Below are positions 33,406 to 41,943 of a stretch of 64,000 bases of DNA, in pieces. The translations under genes and the position numbers were made by a program. This DNA comes from Vibrio sp. CK2-1 (GTDB taxonomy: Bacteria; Pseudomonadota; Gammaproteobacteria; Enterobacterales; Vibrionaceae), in the NCBI RefSeq assembly GCF_021726515.1, contig NZ_JAKKCJ010000006.1, forward strand, positions 1 through 64,000. The letters run 5' to 3'. The notes below the pieces were generated by a model. It searched no databases. It was given only the letters and a program-made list of their open reading frames with translations, and was not told where the DNA came from. How positions within the stretch are numbered: position 1 is the stretch's first letter; each line of letters opens with the position of its first letter.

Positions 33406-34998
33406 TTAATGACGGAAGTGACGCATACCGGTAAAGATCATCGCCATGCCATGTTCATCGGCTGCGGCAATGACTTCATCATCACGCATTGAACCACCTG
33501 GTTGAATCACGCATTTAATGCCTGCTTCTGCTGCGGCGTCGATACCGTCACGGAATGGGAAGAAAGCATCCGATGCCATCACGCAACCTTCAACTTGTAG
33601 ACCTTCGTCAGCGGCTTTAATGCCCGCAATTTTGGCTGAGTAAACACGGCTCATTTGGCCAGCGCCCACACCGATAGTCATATCGCCTTTTGAATAAACA
33701 ATCGCGTTAGATTTGACGTATTTCGCGACTTTCCAGCAGAATAGTGCATCTTTTAATTCTTCAGCGCTTGGTTGACGTTTTGATACCACTTTAAGGTCAT
33801 CCAGTCCTACCATGCCTTGGTCACGGTCTTGAACTAGCAAACCACCGTTAACTCGTTTGATATCAAACTCAGTCGTTTTGCTTGTCCATTCGCCACATTC
33901 TAGTAGACGAAGGTTTTTCTTCGCCGCAACGATTTCTACCGCTTCTGGAGAAACAGACGGGGCGATAATCACTTCAACGAATTGACGCTCAGTGATAGCG
34001 GTTGCTGTTGCTGCATCTAGTTCACGGTTGAATGCGATGATGCCACCAAAGGCTGATGTAGGATCGGTTTGGTAAGCGCGGTTGTAGGCTTCTAGAATAT
34101 CTTCACCTAATGCCACACCACATGGGTTAGCGTGTTTCACGATCACACAAGCTGGCTCGTTGAATTCTTTCACACACTCAAGGGCAGAGTCAGTATCGGC
34201 GATGTTGTTGTAAGACAGCGCTTTACCTTGGATTTGGCGAGCGGTTGAAACAGAGGCTTCTTGAGGATTCGCTTCAACATAGAAAGCTGCGGCTTGGTGG
34301 CTGTTCTCACCGTAGCGCATATCTTGTTTCTTCTCGAACTGTTGGTTGAAAGTGCGAGGGAATTTGCTTTCGTCATCACCTTCTTTGTTGTCGCCATAAG
34401 AAGGAACCATAGTGCCGAAGTAGTTCGCAATCATGCCATCGTAAGCCGCAGTGTGCTCAAATGCTGCAATCGCTAAATCAAAGCGCGTTTCTAGCGTTAG
34501 AGATTTGTCATTCGCATCCATTTCAGCAATCACGCGATCGTAATCGTGCGCGTTAACCACAATGGTTACATCTTTATGGTTTTTAGCCGCAGAGCGAACC
34601 ATAGTTGGGCCGCCGATATCGATGTTTTCAACGGCATCTTCTAGTGTGCAGCCTTCTTTGGCAACCGTTTCAGCGAATGGGTAAAGGTTAACCACGACGA
34701 TATCGATAGGGTTGATGCCGTGTTGTTCCATAACCGCTTCATCAGTACCACGACGGCCTAATACGCCACCATGTACTTTCGGGTGAAGAGTCTTAACACG
34801 ACCGTCCATCATTTCAGGGAAACCTGTGTAATCAGACACTTCTGTGGCGGTGATGGCATTATCTTGCAGCAGCTTAAAAGTGCCGCCAGTTGAAAGGATT
34901 TCTACACCACGTTGAGTGAGTGCTTGAGCGAATTCCACAATACCAGTTTTGTCAGATACGCTGATTAAAGCGCGACGAATTGGGCGAGCGTTTTGCAT
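33406..34998 (-). CDS. purH: Bifunctional AICAR transformylase / IMP cyclohydrolase
   Basis: Performs the last two steps of IMP synthesis. The N-terminal IMP cyclohydrolase domain ([20 protein letters not shown], residues about 8-27) and the C-terminal formyltransferase with the catalytic KHANPCG motif (about 265) are intact, ending in FTGMRHFRH. The ATG at 34998 gives 530 residues, the usual Vibrio length. An in-frame ATG nine bases upstream is possible but has AAGGA too close to it. First gene of purHD. Confidence 0.97.
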   Translation of the reverse strand: MQNARPIRRALISVSDKTGIVEFAQALTQRGVEILSTGGTFKLLQDNAITATEVSDYTGFPEMMDGRVKTLHPKVHGGVLGRRGTDEAVMEQHGINPIDIVVVNLYPFAETVAKEGCTLEDAVENIDIGGPTMVRSAAKNHKDVTIVVNAHDYDRVIAEMDANDKSLTLETRFDLAIAAFEHTAAYDGMIANYFGTMVPSYGDNKEGDDESKFPRTFNQQFEKKQDMRYGENSHQAAAFYVEANPQEASVSTARQIQGKALSYNNIADTDSALECVKEFNEPACVIVKHANPCGVALGEDILEAYNRAYQTDPTSAFGGIIAFNRELDAATATAITERQFVEVIIAPSVSPEAVEIVAAKKNLRLLECGEWTSKTTEFDIKRVNGGLLVQDRDQGMVGLDDLKVVSKRQPSAEELKDALFCWKVAKYVKSNAIVYSKGDMTIGVGAGQMSRVYSAKIAGIKAADEGLQVEGCVMASDAFFPFRDGIDAAAEAGIKCVIQPGGSMRDDEVIAAADEHGMAMIFTGMRHFRH

Positions 34999-35169
34999 GG
35001 CTTCCATATTCCTTAAATCACGGAGTTAAAAACAGAAAAAGATGTTTGCCAAAGTGAAACTAGAGCAAGTCCCAGCATACTTTGGTAAAAATCTTAATTG
35101 TTTGAGAGTGGTGACCAATCGATCACAAAACTCCAAGATTTGATGGCGCACATTCTAACTAACTTCAAA

Positions 35170-35201
35170 CCAAAAAGCTCGCGCAATCGTTTGGCTTTTT
35201 T
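35170..35201. terminator. Terminator-like hairpin below the small lipoprotein gene
   Basis: AAAAAGC and GCTTTTTT arms enclose a second short stem (GCG-CAAT-CGT). Read on the minus strand it lies about 24 bases beyond the lipoprotein stop and ends in a T-rich tract; the plus reading also has a T run. The outer stem is AT-rich, so strength is uncertain. Confidence 0.5.
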
Positions 35202-35224
35202 GTATGTTAAGCAAAATCAAAAAC

Positions 35225-35428
35225 TTAGTCTTTGAATATATCTCGGAAAAAGTGGCCAGTTTCTTTAGCAGCATCACGGGTGGCGTGACCTATGGTTTTA
35301 CCAGCCTCTTTAGTGGCCTGAGCCGCATCACGAGCGCCTTCTTTAAACTCTTGCTTATCTTGATTGGCACAGCCAAGTAACGTTGCTGCCGCTAATAATA
35401 GGAGAGGGTAACGAGTAGAACTTTTCAT
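35225..35428 (-). CDS. Small predicted lipoprotein
   Basis: A 67-residue protein with a clear lipoprotein signal (basic start, LLLLAAATLLGC lipobox with the cysteine at residue 20). The mature 48 residues are charged and repetitive (GARDAAQATKEAGKTIGHATRDAAKETGHF, in parts), with an 11-residue-like amphipathic pattern resembling LEA or entericidin-type small envelope proteins. Function unknown. The ribosome-binding site AGGAT precedes the ATG. It may be an independent gene between purH and malI. Confidence 0.75.
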   Translation of the reverse strand: MKSSTRYPLLLLAAATLLGCANQDKQEFKEGARDAAQATKEAGKTIGHATRDAAKETGHFFRDIFKD

Positions 35429-35486
35429 GTTTCATCCTTGATCCATTGTAAAAGTGGTTAAATGATAACCTGATGTGGTGGGGTTG

Positions 35487-36509
35487 TTAAGCGGAGTCTC
35501 GCAGAATCATTTTTGGCGGAACAATAATTCGTTGTGGTGGCAAATTCGGTTGCTGCATTTTTCGTATGATTTGTAATGCGGCTTGTTGGCCAATGTAGTG
35601 CGTTGAGGTATCAACAAAGCTAAGCGATGGCGTCGTGAGCTCGGCTTCAGCAGCATCATCAAAACCTAGAATTGCTACCTCTTGTCCGATGTAGTTATCC
35701 TTGCCTATGGTCTTTCCTGCGGCTTGAGCGCCGTATATTGCGCCGATTGCGGTAGCAGAACGATGACATAAAATTGCAGTGATTTTAGGGTGCTTATTAA
35801 GCAATTCGTGTGCGGCATCAGAGGCTTGTTGTTGAGTTTTTCCACACTCAACAATCCATTCATTTTTAAATGGCAAACCATATTGCATTAAGGTCGAGCA
35901 ATAACCACCGATACGTTCTGCGCGAGTTAATGAATCTCCGGTTCCCCCTAGGTAGGCGATATGACGATGACCTTGTTCTATGAGATGTTTTGTCGCCAAG
36001 GTGGCAGCGTGAGTATTGTCAGGACCAATGTAATCAATGTTTACGTTGATATCCGCTCTGGCGATACTAATTGCCGGAATATTGGCTTGTTTGATTAATT
36101 CGAAACTGGCCTGTGCCCCTTCTCTCACCGGACAAAAAACCAGCCCAGCCACACCTTGTTGGATCATAGATTGCAGGCAATTTAATTGTTTCGTTTTATC
36201 GTTACCCGATTGTGCCAAAAACAACATGTAACCTTGTTTCTCTAATTGATCACTAAGGCCGGCGGTAATGCCCATGTAAAAAGGGTCAGTAATATCTTTG
36301 AGTACTAAGCCGATTAAATTAGAGGTATGAGAACGCAAGTTGGCGGCGGCAGTATTGCGAACATAACCTAGTGCTTCAATCGCTTGATTGACTTTATGGA
36401 TCGTTGCTTCAGAAATTCGTCCTTTACCGCTTAATGCTAACGATACGGTAGAAACCGATACGCCAGCATGTTTGGCCACATCGGTAATTTTCGGTTTTGG
36501 TGTGCTCAT
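35487..36509 (-). CDS. malI: LacI-family transcriptional repressor MalI
   Basis: A 340-residue LacI-family repressor. The N-terminal helix-turn-helix ITDVAKHAGVSVSTVSLALSGKGRI (in parts, residues 8-32) is followed by the hinge and a periplasmic-binding-type ligand domain. The block SLTRAERIGGYCSTL is shared with E. coli MalI. In E. coli, MalI represses malXY and its own gene; the inducer is unknown. It is divergent from malX, and two matching operators lie in the 270-base spacer, with a third further away at 40712. Confidence 0.9.
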   Translation of the reverse strand: MSTPKPKITDVAKHAGVSVSTVSLALSGKGRISEATIHKVNQAIEALGYVRNTAAANLRSHTSNLIGLVLKDITDPFYMGITAGLSDQLEKQGYMLFLAQSGNDKTKQLNCLQSMIQQGVAGLVFCPVREGAQASFELIKQANIPAISIARADINVNIDYIGPDNTHAATLATKHLIEQGHRHIAYLGGTGDSLTRAERIGGYCSTLMQYGLPFKNEWIVECGKTQQQASDAAHELLNKHPKITAILCHRSATAIGAIYGAQAAGKTIGKDNYIGQEVAILGFDDAAEAELTTPSLSFVDTSTHYIGQQAALQIIRKMQQPNLPPQRIIVPPKMILRDSA

Positions 36510-36621
36510 GGTCCGCCAATCAATAAAAGTGTATAGAGATAGATTCTTTTATCGTGATCACAAAATCAAACAATGCTTGTTTTAGTAGCAAATAACCGTG
36601 ATCAAGTTTGCAAAATATATA

Positions 36622-36637
36622 GGTAAAACGTTTTATC
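36622..36637. promoter_or_regulatory. MalI-type operator O1 (malI side)
   Basis: GGTAAAACGTTTTATC, one base from the perfect palindrome GATAAAACGTTTTATC known for E. coli MalI. On the minus strand a TATATT box lies just downstream of it, so binding would block malI transcription (autoregulation). A degenerate CRP-like sequence, CGTGA-N6-TTGCA, is at 36597-36612. Confidence 0.8.
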
Positions 36638-36711
36638 CTTTACGTCGAATTTAAACACAATGCTGGCAATGATGAGTATTTATATCAGTCAGCATTTTTT
36701 ATGACCAAATT

Positions 36712-36727
36712 GATAAAACGTTTTAGC
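36712..36727. promoter_or_regulatory. MalI-type operator O2 (malX side)
   Basis: GATAAAACGTTTTAGC, 15 of 16 positions matching the E. coli MalI palindrome. It overlaps a TTGATA -35 candidate (36711-36716) whose -10 would be TTTTAT 18 bases on, so binding should repress malX. Confidence 0.8.
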
Positions 36728-36779
36728 AGTCTTTTTATCTGGTTAATCAAGCGATATTTGATGATGTGGAGTGACAATT

Positions 36780-38360
36780 ATGTCCAATACAAAGAATAAA
36801 ACCACCATGTGGGAGTTTTTCCAAAGCTTAGGGAAAACCTTCATGTTACCTGTAGCACTGCTTGCTTTTTCCGGGATCTTACTGGGGGTCGGTAGTTCAT
36901 TATCTAGTACAGCGGTTAAGGAAAGCCTACCTTTTCTTGATAATTTTATCCTTCAGCTGATCTTCATGTGGATGACCAAAATTGGTTTGGTCGCCTTTAT
37001 TTATTTACCTGTAATGTTTGCGATAGCGATTCCATTAGGTTTAGCTCGTGAAGAAAAAGGCGTAGCAGCATTTTCTGGTTTCGTTGGCTTTGCTGCGATG
37101 AACTTATCCGTTAACTTCTATCTTACTGTCGCAGGCGTGATTGGTAATGCTGAACTTGAAACGGCTTATGGTGTGAAGTCGATCATTGGTATTCAATCCA
37201 TTGATACCGGTATTCTAGGTGCGGTAATCGTCGGTATTATCGTGGCGAAATTACATGCTCGTTTTTATACCTACAAAATGCCTGACTCACTAGCCTTCTT
37301 CGGTGGTGCGCGCTTTGTACCTATCGTGACAGCGGTAGTACTAGGTGTGGTAGGTCTTATTGTTCCGCTTGTATGGCCATATTTTGCTATTGGGATTAAT
37401 GGTATTGGTTCTGTGATTTCTCATGCAGGTCCATTTGGTCCGTTCTTATTTGGTACAGGTGAGCGTATGTTGCTGCCATTTGGTTTGCATCATATCTTAG
37501 TTGCTTTGATTCGCTTTACAGAAGCGGGCGGTACTTTGCCAGTTTGTGGTGCTGAAGTGAGCGGTGCTTTAAATATTTTCTACGCTCAACTTTCTTGTTC
37601 TGATGTGACCAATTTTGATCCTCAAGCAACGGCTTTCTTATCGCAAGGAAAGATGCCGACATTCTTAGGTGGTTTACCGGGTGCCGCATTAGCTATGTAT
37701 CACTGCGCACGCCCTGAAAATCGCGGCAAGGTGAAAGCTCTATTATTATCAGGTGTGGTTGCTTGTGTGGTCGGTGGTATTACCGAGCCATTAGAGTTCT
37801 TATTCTTGTTTGTTGCACCAGTATTATATTTCGTGCATGCGATTTTAACTGGCCTTGGCTTTATGGTTATGGGGCTACTTGGGGTTACGATCGGTAATAC
37901 CGATGGCAACATTATTGATTTCTTAATCTTCGGTGTATTGCAAGGTACTAAGACGGAATGGTATTTGGTGCCATTAGTGGCGGCTGTTTGGTTTGCGATG
38001 TATTACGGTGTGTTCCGTTTTGCGATTACTCGCTTTAACTTGAAAACACCTGGTCGTGAAGTGGAGACTAATGATGAACTAGCGTTTGCTGCGGAAGTGA
38101 AAGAAAGCAAGCTAGGTTACAAAGGCGACATTATTCTTGAGGCGCTAGGTGGTGCGAAAAATATCACTTCTCTTGATAACTGTATTACTCGCCTGCGTAT
38201 GTCGGTTGAAGATATGTCACTAGTGAATGATGCGGTGTTGAAAGCCAATGGTGCACTAGGGGTAGTCAAACTGGATGAGCATAATTTGCAAGTGGTGATT
38301 GGTCCACAAGTGCATATGGTGAAAAATGAAATGCAAACACTCATGAACACGCCTGCTTAA
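36780..38360 (+). CDS. malX: PTS maltose/glucose-type EIICB component MalX
   Basis: A 526-residue phosphotransferase-system permease. The N-terminal EIIC domain has about ten membrane spans and the glucose-family sugar-site motif GGITEPLEFLFLF. The C-terminal EIIB domain carries the phosphorylatable cysteine C468 (TSLDNCITRLR). No EIIA domain is fused, so EIIA-Glc would be needed. The ATG at 36780 is chosen because GGAG lies eight bases upstream; the GTG at 36771 is in frame. It is 53 bases after operator O2. The physiological substrate of MalX is not settled. Confidence 0.9.
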   Translation: MSNTKNKTTMWEFFQSLGKTFMLPVALLAFSGILLGVGSSLSSTAVKESLPFLDNFILQLIFMWMTKIGLVAFIYLPVMFAIAIPLGLAREEKGVAAFSGFVGFAAMNLSVNFYLTVAGVIGNAELETAYGVKSIIGIQSIDTGILGAVIVGIIVAKLHARFYTYKMPDSLAFFGGARFVPIVTAVVLGVVGLIVPLVWPYFAIGINGIGSVISHAGPFGPFLFGTGERMLLPFGLHHILVALIRFTEAGGTLPVCGAEVSGALNIFYAQLSCSDVTNFDPQATAFLSQGKMPTFLGGLPGAALAMYHCARPENRGKVKALLLSGVVACVVGGITEPLEFLFLFVAPVLYFVHAILTGLGFMVMGLLGVTIGNTDGNIIDFLIFGVLQGTKTEWYLVPLVAAVWFAMYYGVFRFAITRFNLKTPGREVETNDELAFAAEVKESKLGYKGDIILEALGGAKNITSLDNCITRLRMSVEDMSLVNDAVLKANGALGVVKLDEHNLQVVIGPQVHMVKNEMQTLMNTPA

Positions 38361-38378
38361 GGTGGTTGATTGAGGGAT

Positions 38379-38409
38379 AAAGGGTAGGGAGTTTCTCTAC
38401 CCTTTTATT
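38379..38409 (+). terminator. Terminator-like hairpin between malX and malY
   Basis: AAGGGTAG pairs with CTACCCTT around GGAGTTTCT, followed by TTATTGATTT. It may end part of the malX transcripts and lower malY expression. Confidence 0.7.
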
Positions 38410-38413
38410 GATT

Positions 38414-38455
38414 TATACCCAAGTGATTTCTGCATTTTGAAGTCACTTGGATATA
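38414..38455. repeat. Palindromic intergenic repeat
   Basis: TATACCCAAGTGA and TCACTTGGATATA are 13-base inverted arms with one mismatch around a 16-base centre. From memory, palindromes of the form TATACCCAAG...CTTGGRTATA are common between genes in Vibrio genomes. Only one full copy is in this window. Confidence 0.6.
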
Positions 38456-38495
38456 TATCAACTTTAAGTTTATTGCTATTCGGGATGAGGTAAAT

Positions 38496-39674
38496 ATGTT
38501 TGATTTTTCTCGTGTGGTGGATCGCCACGGCACTTTTTGTACTCAGTGGGACTATGTTCAAGACCGTTTTGGTCAGGCTGATTTATTACCGTTTACCATT
38601 TCGGATATGGACTTTGAAACCGCTCCTTGTGTTCTTGATGCGTTAAAGCAGCGAATGGAGCATGGCGTCTTAGGGTATAGCCGTTGGAATCATGAACAGT
38701 TTAAAAGCGCCGTCACTGATTGGTTTGCCAAGCGTTATGATGCCAAGCTTTCATCTGAGGCGTTAGTATATGGCCCTTCGGTGATCTACATTATTTCTCA
38801 ATTAATTCAGCTTTGGAGCAAACCGGGTGATGGTGTGTTAGTACACACTCCGGCTTACGACGCCTTTGGTAATATGTTGTCTGCCAATTATCGACAAATG
38901 CTCACCAGTCCTTTAATCAAAACAGAAACCAGTTATGAGATTGATTGGTCGCAATTTGAGGATCAAGCTGCGTTGCCACAATGCAAAATCCTATTACTTT
39001 GTAGCCCACAAAATCCGACTGGCCGCGTGTGGACGCTCGATGAGCTGCAACGTATGGCGCAGATTTGTCAGAAGCATAATGTCAAAGTGATTTCCGATGA
39101 TATTCATATGGACATGGCGTTTGAGCGTTACATTCCTTGGTCGCAAGTCGCAAAGGATGATCAGTGGGCGCTGGTGAGTTCTGGCTCTAAATCATTCAAT
39201 ATCCCCGCATTAACCGGTGCTTATGCGTTTATTCCCAATCAAGAGCATCGTGATGCCTACCTTACTCAATTAAAAGCGGCGCATGGTTTGTCTTCGCCTG
39301 CGATTCTTGGGGTCATTGCTCATATTGCTGCTTATCAACAAGGTGAGGCGTGGTTAGAGGCATTAAAACAATATTTACACGGCAACCTGAGTTATGTTGC
39401 CGAGCAATTAGGCCATGCATTCCCACAATTAAACTATCAAGTCCCTCAAGGTACCTACTTAGCTTGGATTGATTTAAAGCCGCTTAATATTGATATGGAT
39501 GCGCTGCAACGCCTTTTGATTGAAGAGCATAAGGTCGCGATTATGCGAGGAGATACTTATGGCAAAGAAGGTGAAGGCTATGTGCGCCTTAATGTTGGTT
39601 GTCCACGCAGCAAAGTAGAAACTGGCTTAACGGCGTTAATAGCGGCAATTCAAACGCTACAACATAAAGGTTAA
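38496..39674 (+). CDS. malY: PLP-dependent C-S lyase MalY
   Basis: A 392-residue fold-type I aminotransferase-like enzyme with cystathionine beta-lyase activity in E. coli, where MalY also inhibits the maltose activator MalT. The pyridoxal phosphate lysine is K232 in SSGSKSFNIPALTGAY, and the cofactor-binding SPQNPTGRVW and SDDIHMDM motifs precede it. The first 40 residues (MFDFSRVVDRHGT... LLPFTISDMDF) match E. coli MalY closely. A GAGG ribosome-binding site is present. It follows malX by 135 bases. Confidence 0.92.
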   Translation: MFDFSRVVDRHGTFCTQWDYVQDRFGQADLLPFTISDMDFETAPCVLDALKQRMEHGVLGYSRWNHEQFKSAVTDWFAKRYDAKLSSEALVYGPSVIYIISQLIQLWSKPGDGVLVHTPAYDAFGNMLSANYRQMLTSPLIKTETSYEIDWSQFEDQAALPQCKILLLCSPQNPTGRVWTLDELQRMAQICQKHNVKVISDDIHMDMAFERYIPWSQVAKDDQWALVSSGSKSFNIPALTGAYAFIPNQEHRDAYLTQLKAAHGLSSPAILGVIAHIAAYQQGEAWLEALKQYLHGNLSYVAEQLGHAFPQLNYQVPQGTYLAWIDLKPLNIDMDALQRLLIEEHKVAIMRGDTYGKEGEGYVRLNVGCPRSKVETGLTALIAAIQTLQHKG

Positions 39675-39678
39675 TCAT

Positions 39679-39713
39679 AAGACCGCCCTAGAAACGTTAT
39701 CTAGGGCGGTCTT
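39679..39713. terminator. Bidirectional terminator between malY and the EamA gene
   Basis: A perfect thirteen-base stem (AAGACCGCCCTAG with CTAGGGCGGTCTT) around a 9-base loop. T tracts are short on both sides, but the stem is very stable and lies between two convergent genes. Confidence 0.8.
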
Positions 39714-39735
39714 ATTGCGCTGGTTTAGGGTGGTT

Positions 39736-40668
39736 TTAGGTTTTGTTGATAACCAACCTAGAGGGCAGTTTAGCCTGAGGCTTCGGTTTATATTGAGCCA
39801 GAGTTAAACCGATAAACACCAAACCTCCACCAATTAAATGAAACTGAGTAGGGTGAACACCAAGTAATAACACACTGATGCTAGCGGTAAAAATCGGCAC
39901 TAAATTCATAAACAAAGTCGCCCGTTCTGCACCAATGAAAGCCACGCCTTTTAACCAACACCAAGGGGCAATAATCGAGGCGGCAAGCGCTGCAAAACCA
40001 ACCATTGGCCAGGCGTTGTTTTCAATGCCCCAATGCTGACTTGAAAATAGTAATGGTAGTTGTAATAACGCCCCAAGTAGTACCTGACAATATACCGCGC
40101 ACCAAGTTGTTAAAGGTAGCTTCCATTTATTAAGCAACACGGAATACAACGCATAAGCACAAGTGGAAGCGAGCATCAGCATATCGCCTTGTTTTAAGCC
40201 TTGCTCTATTAATTGCAAAGGGTTTCCTTCGGTCAGCATATACAACAAGCCCGAGAAAGAGATCACCGCGCCGATTAAGGTGGTTTTACGTAATTGAGAG
40301 CCTAACAGCGGCACAGCAAGAAAAAGACCAATTAACGGCATCAGAGAGAGGAATATCGCAATGTTGGTCGCGCTGGTGGTGTAGGCGGCGTAATACGCCA
40401 GACTTTGGTTAAGTACCATACCCAATGACGCGAGTACCGTGAGTTTGATTAAGTGGCGTTTAATTACCGCCCATTGCTTTATGACTGAGACCAAACAGAA
40501 AGGGCTGAGTACCAGTAAGGCGACAAACCAGCGATAAAAAGCAATCGCACCTGGCTCAATCGTTGCTGTCGCCATTTTGCTCACGACAGCGTTGGTTGCC
40601 CAAATTGCTACGGCAAAAATGGGAAACAAGCACTGAATAAATAATTTACGGTTAAATACGGTCATCAT
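39736..40668 (-). CDS. EamA/DMT-family transporter
   Basis: A 310-residue inner-membrane exporter with ten predicted spans in two EamA repeats (first FPIFAVAIWATNAVVSKMA, second ending GGLVFIGLTLAQ). It is a clear paralogue of the protein at 19684-20577, sharing IEPGAIAFYRW-like and FMNLVP-like segments. Substrate unknown; members export amino acids or cysteine metabolites. The second ATG (40665) has better spacing to AGGA than the first. It is divergent from an AraC gene, and a MalI-type operator (40712) sits in its upstream region. Confidence 0.87.
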   Translation of the reverse strand: MMTVFNRKLFIQCLFPIFAVAIWATNAVVSKMATATIEPGAIAFYRWFVALLVLSPFCLVSVIKQWAVIKRHLIKLTVLASLGMVLNQSLAYYAAYTTSATNIAIFLSLMPLIGLFLAVPLLGSQLRKTTLIGAVISFSGLLYMLTEGNPLQLIEQGLKQGDMLMLASTCAYALYSVLLNKWKLPLTTWCAVYCQVLLGALLQLPLLFSSQHWGIENNAWPMVGFAALAASIIAPWCWLKGVAFIGAERATLFMNLVPIFTASISVLLLGVHPTQFHLIGGGLVFIGLTLAQYKPKPQAKLPSRLVINKT

Positions 40669-40711
40669 TCTTCCTCATGGAGAGTTTTATCTACCAGCTA
40701 TTTAGTATTTT

Positions 40712-40727
40712 GATAAAACGTTTTACC
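40712..40727. promoter_or_regulatory. Third MalI-type operator, between EamA and AraC genes
   Basis: GATAAAACGTTTTACC, 14 of 16 positions matching the MalI palindrome. Except in its last bases it equals O2 (36712). It lies 44 bases before the EamA start and 98-113 bases before the AraC start, where it could act on either divergent promoter. Confidence 0.7.
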
Positions 40728-40824
40728 TATAGGGTAGAGTGTGGCACGAAAAGTTGGAGAGCCAATAGGCTTGATCGGACAGTGAGTCGGCAGGTTCAGA
40801 CAAATGGATACCGAGGTCGGTAAC

Positions 40825-41655
40825 ATGACAGAGAAAAAAGCAAAAGAAAAAACAACAAACCCAACCTTTATGCCTAAGTTGGTTGAGCAACTGCCGAGTG
40901 CGGTGTTTGTGCATTACTTTCATATTGCGGGTGGCACTGAAACCATGACTCACCAGCATGACTGGGGGCAGGTGCATTTGATCAAACAAGGCGTATTGGA
41001 GATGGAAGTTAATGGACGCAAAATGGTCTCACCAGCCGGTTTTGCCATTTGGACTCCGGCTCAAATTCCCCATCGAGCGTTTAATCGTCAAGACATTGAA
41101 TATTGCGCGATTAACATTGATGTTTCTCGCTCTCATCATTTGCCGACTCAGGCTTGCATGATTGCCTTACCGCCTTTAGTGCTCGCCATTATTGATGATC
41201 TCGTAGCACGTAAAGTGGATAAAATTGAAAGCCATCAAGATACATGCCTGATCGATGTATTACTTGAGCGGTTAGCAAGTGCTCACCAAGTGGATGACTT
41301 TTTGCCGACCACCACCGACCCATTATTACAACCGGTATTGGCCGAGCTAGAAGCCAACCCCGCGAACAACTGTCCAATGTCTGAATGGGCTAAGCGAGCC
41401 TTTACTACTGAACGAACATTGCATCGACGTTTTCAAAAGCATTTACGAATGAGCTTTAATGAATGGCGGCAGAGGTTGAAGGTAGTCACGGCACTACAAC
41501 TGTTAAAACAGCCAGAGCCAATAAATCAAGTGGCTTACCAACTAGGCTACAGCGATGCTTCGGCATTTATTAAAATGTTTCGTAAGCATACCGGACTCAC
41601 TCCCGCCGTCTACCGACAACAAATCACCACAACCTTAGAAAAGGAAGCCGAATGA
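40825..41655 (+). CDS. AraC-family transcriptional regulator with cupin domain
   Basis: A regulator of 276 residues from the ATG at 40825, which has GAGG eight bases upstream; an in-frame ATG at 40804 would add seven residues. The N-terminal half is a cupin sensor (MTHQHDWGQVHLI, then PAQIPHRAF). The C-terminal half has two helix-turn-helix motifs: MSEWAKRAFTTERTLHRRFQKHL and INQVAYQLGYSDASAFIKMFRKHTGLTP (each given in full family register, shown here in parts). Divergent AraC-EamA pairs usually mean the regulator controls the exporter. Its stop overlaps the start of a small gene. Confidence 0.87.
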   Translation: MTEKKAKEKTTNPTFMPKLVEQLPSAVFVHYFHIAGGTETMTHQHDWGQVHLIKQGVLEMEVNGRKMVSPAGFAIWTPAQIPHRAFNRQDIEYCAINIDVSRSHHLPTQACMIALPPLVLAIIDDLVARKVDKIESHQDTCLIDVLLERLASAHQVDDFLPTTTDPLLQPVLAELEANPANNCPMSEWAKRAFTTERTLHRRFQKHLRMSFNEWRQRLKVVTALQLLKQPEPINQVAYQLGYSDASAFIKMFRKHTGLTPAVYRQQITTTLEKEAE

Positions 41656-41831
41656 GTTTATTTGAAAAATTAAAAACGCTTGTCGCAAGTATGCAAGGCC
41701 AACAGGATTTTAGTTATCTGAAAGATTTAGACCAAGCACAATTACAAAGTCTCACCACCGATGGGCAATCAAAAGCAGAAAAGTATGCCGCGCAGCAGGA
41801 GTTATTGAAAAGAGCGTTGAATAAGCAATAG
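41652..41831 (+). CDS. Small hypothetical protein (59 residues)
   Basis: The frame MSLFEKLKTLVASMQ to LLKRALNKQ encodes 59 residues. It starts at an ATG overlapping the TGA stop of the AraC gene (ATGA arrangement) and ends TAG at 41829-41831. It is rich in Gln, Lys and Leu and predicted helical, with no signal or membrane span. I recognise no family. The four-base overlap, an upstream GGAAG in AraC and a terminator shortly after it argue that it is a real, translationally coupled gene. Confidence 0.6.
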   Translation: MSLFEKLKTLVASMQGQQDFSYLKDLDQAQLQSLTTDGQSKAEKYAAQQELLKRALNKQ

Positions 41832-41871
41832 AAAGCTCATTGTGGGCTCAGGTGTGGGTTTGATGAGATAC

Positions 41872-41902
41872 AAAAAAACCGCACTCAATGAATGCGGTCT
41901 TT
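41872..41902. terminator. Bidirectional terminator between the small gene and fis
   Basis: ACCGCA pairs with TGCGGT, extended in part by CTCA/TGAA, with seven T residues on the minus strand. It ends fis transcripts and may end the AraC transcript from the other side. Confidence 0.8.
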
Positions 41903-41943
41903 AGGGGGTTGAATAAGCGTAATGCCTAGTTCATATAAAGATT

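Noticed and set aside
35181..35196. PurR-box-like sequence GCGCAATCGTTTGGCT upstream of purH
   Set aside because: It matches the E. coli PurR consensus at about 12 of 16 positions, but it lies inside a terminator-like hairpin and 190 bases before purH. Too weak to call without comparison.
36659..36700. AATGCTG...CAGCATT hairpin with T run between the two MalI operators
   Set aside because: The stem is only seven bases with a loop of 24 and no upstream transcript is known, so it was not called as a terminator.
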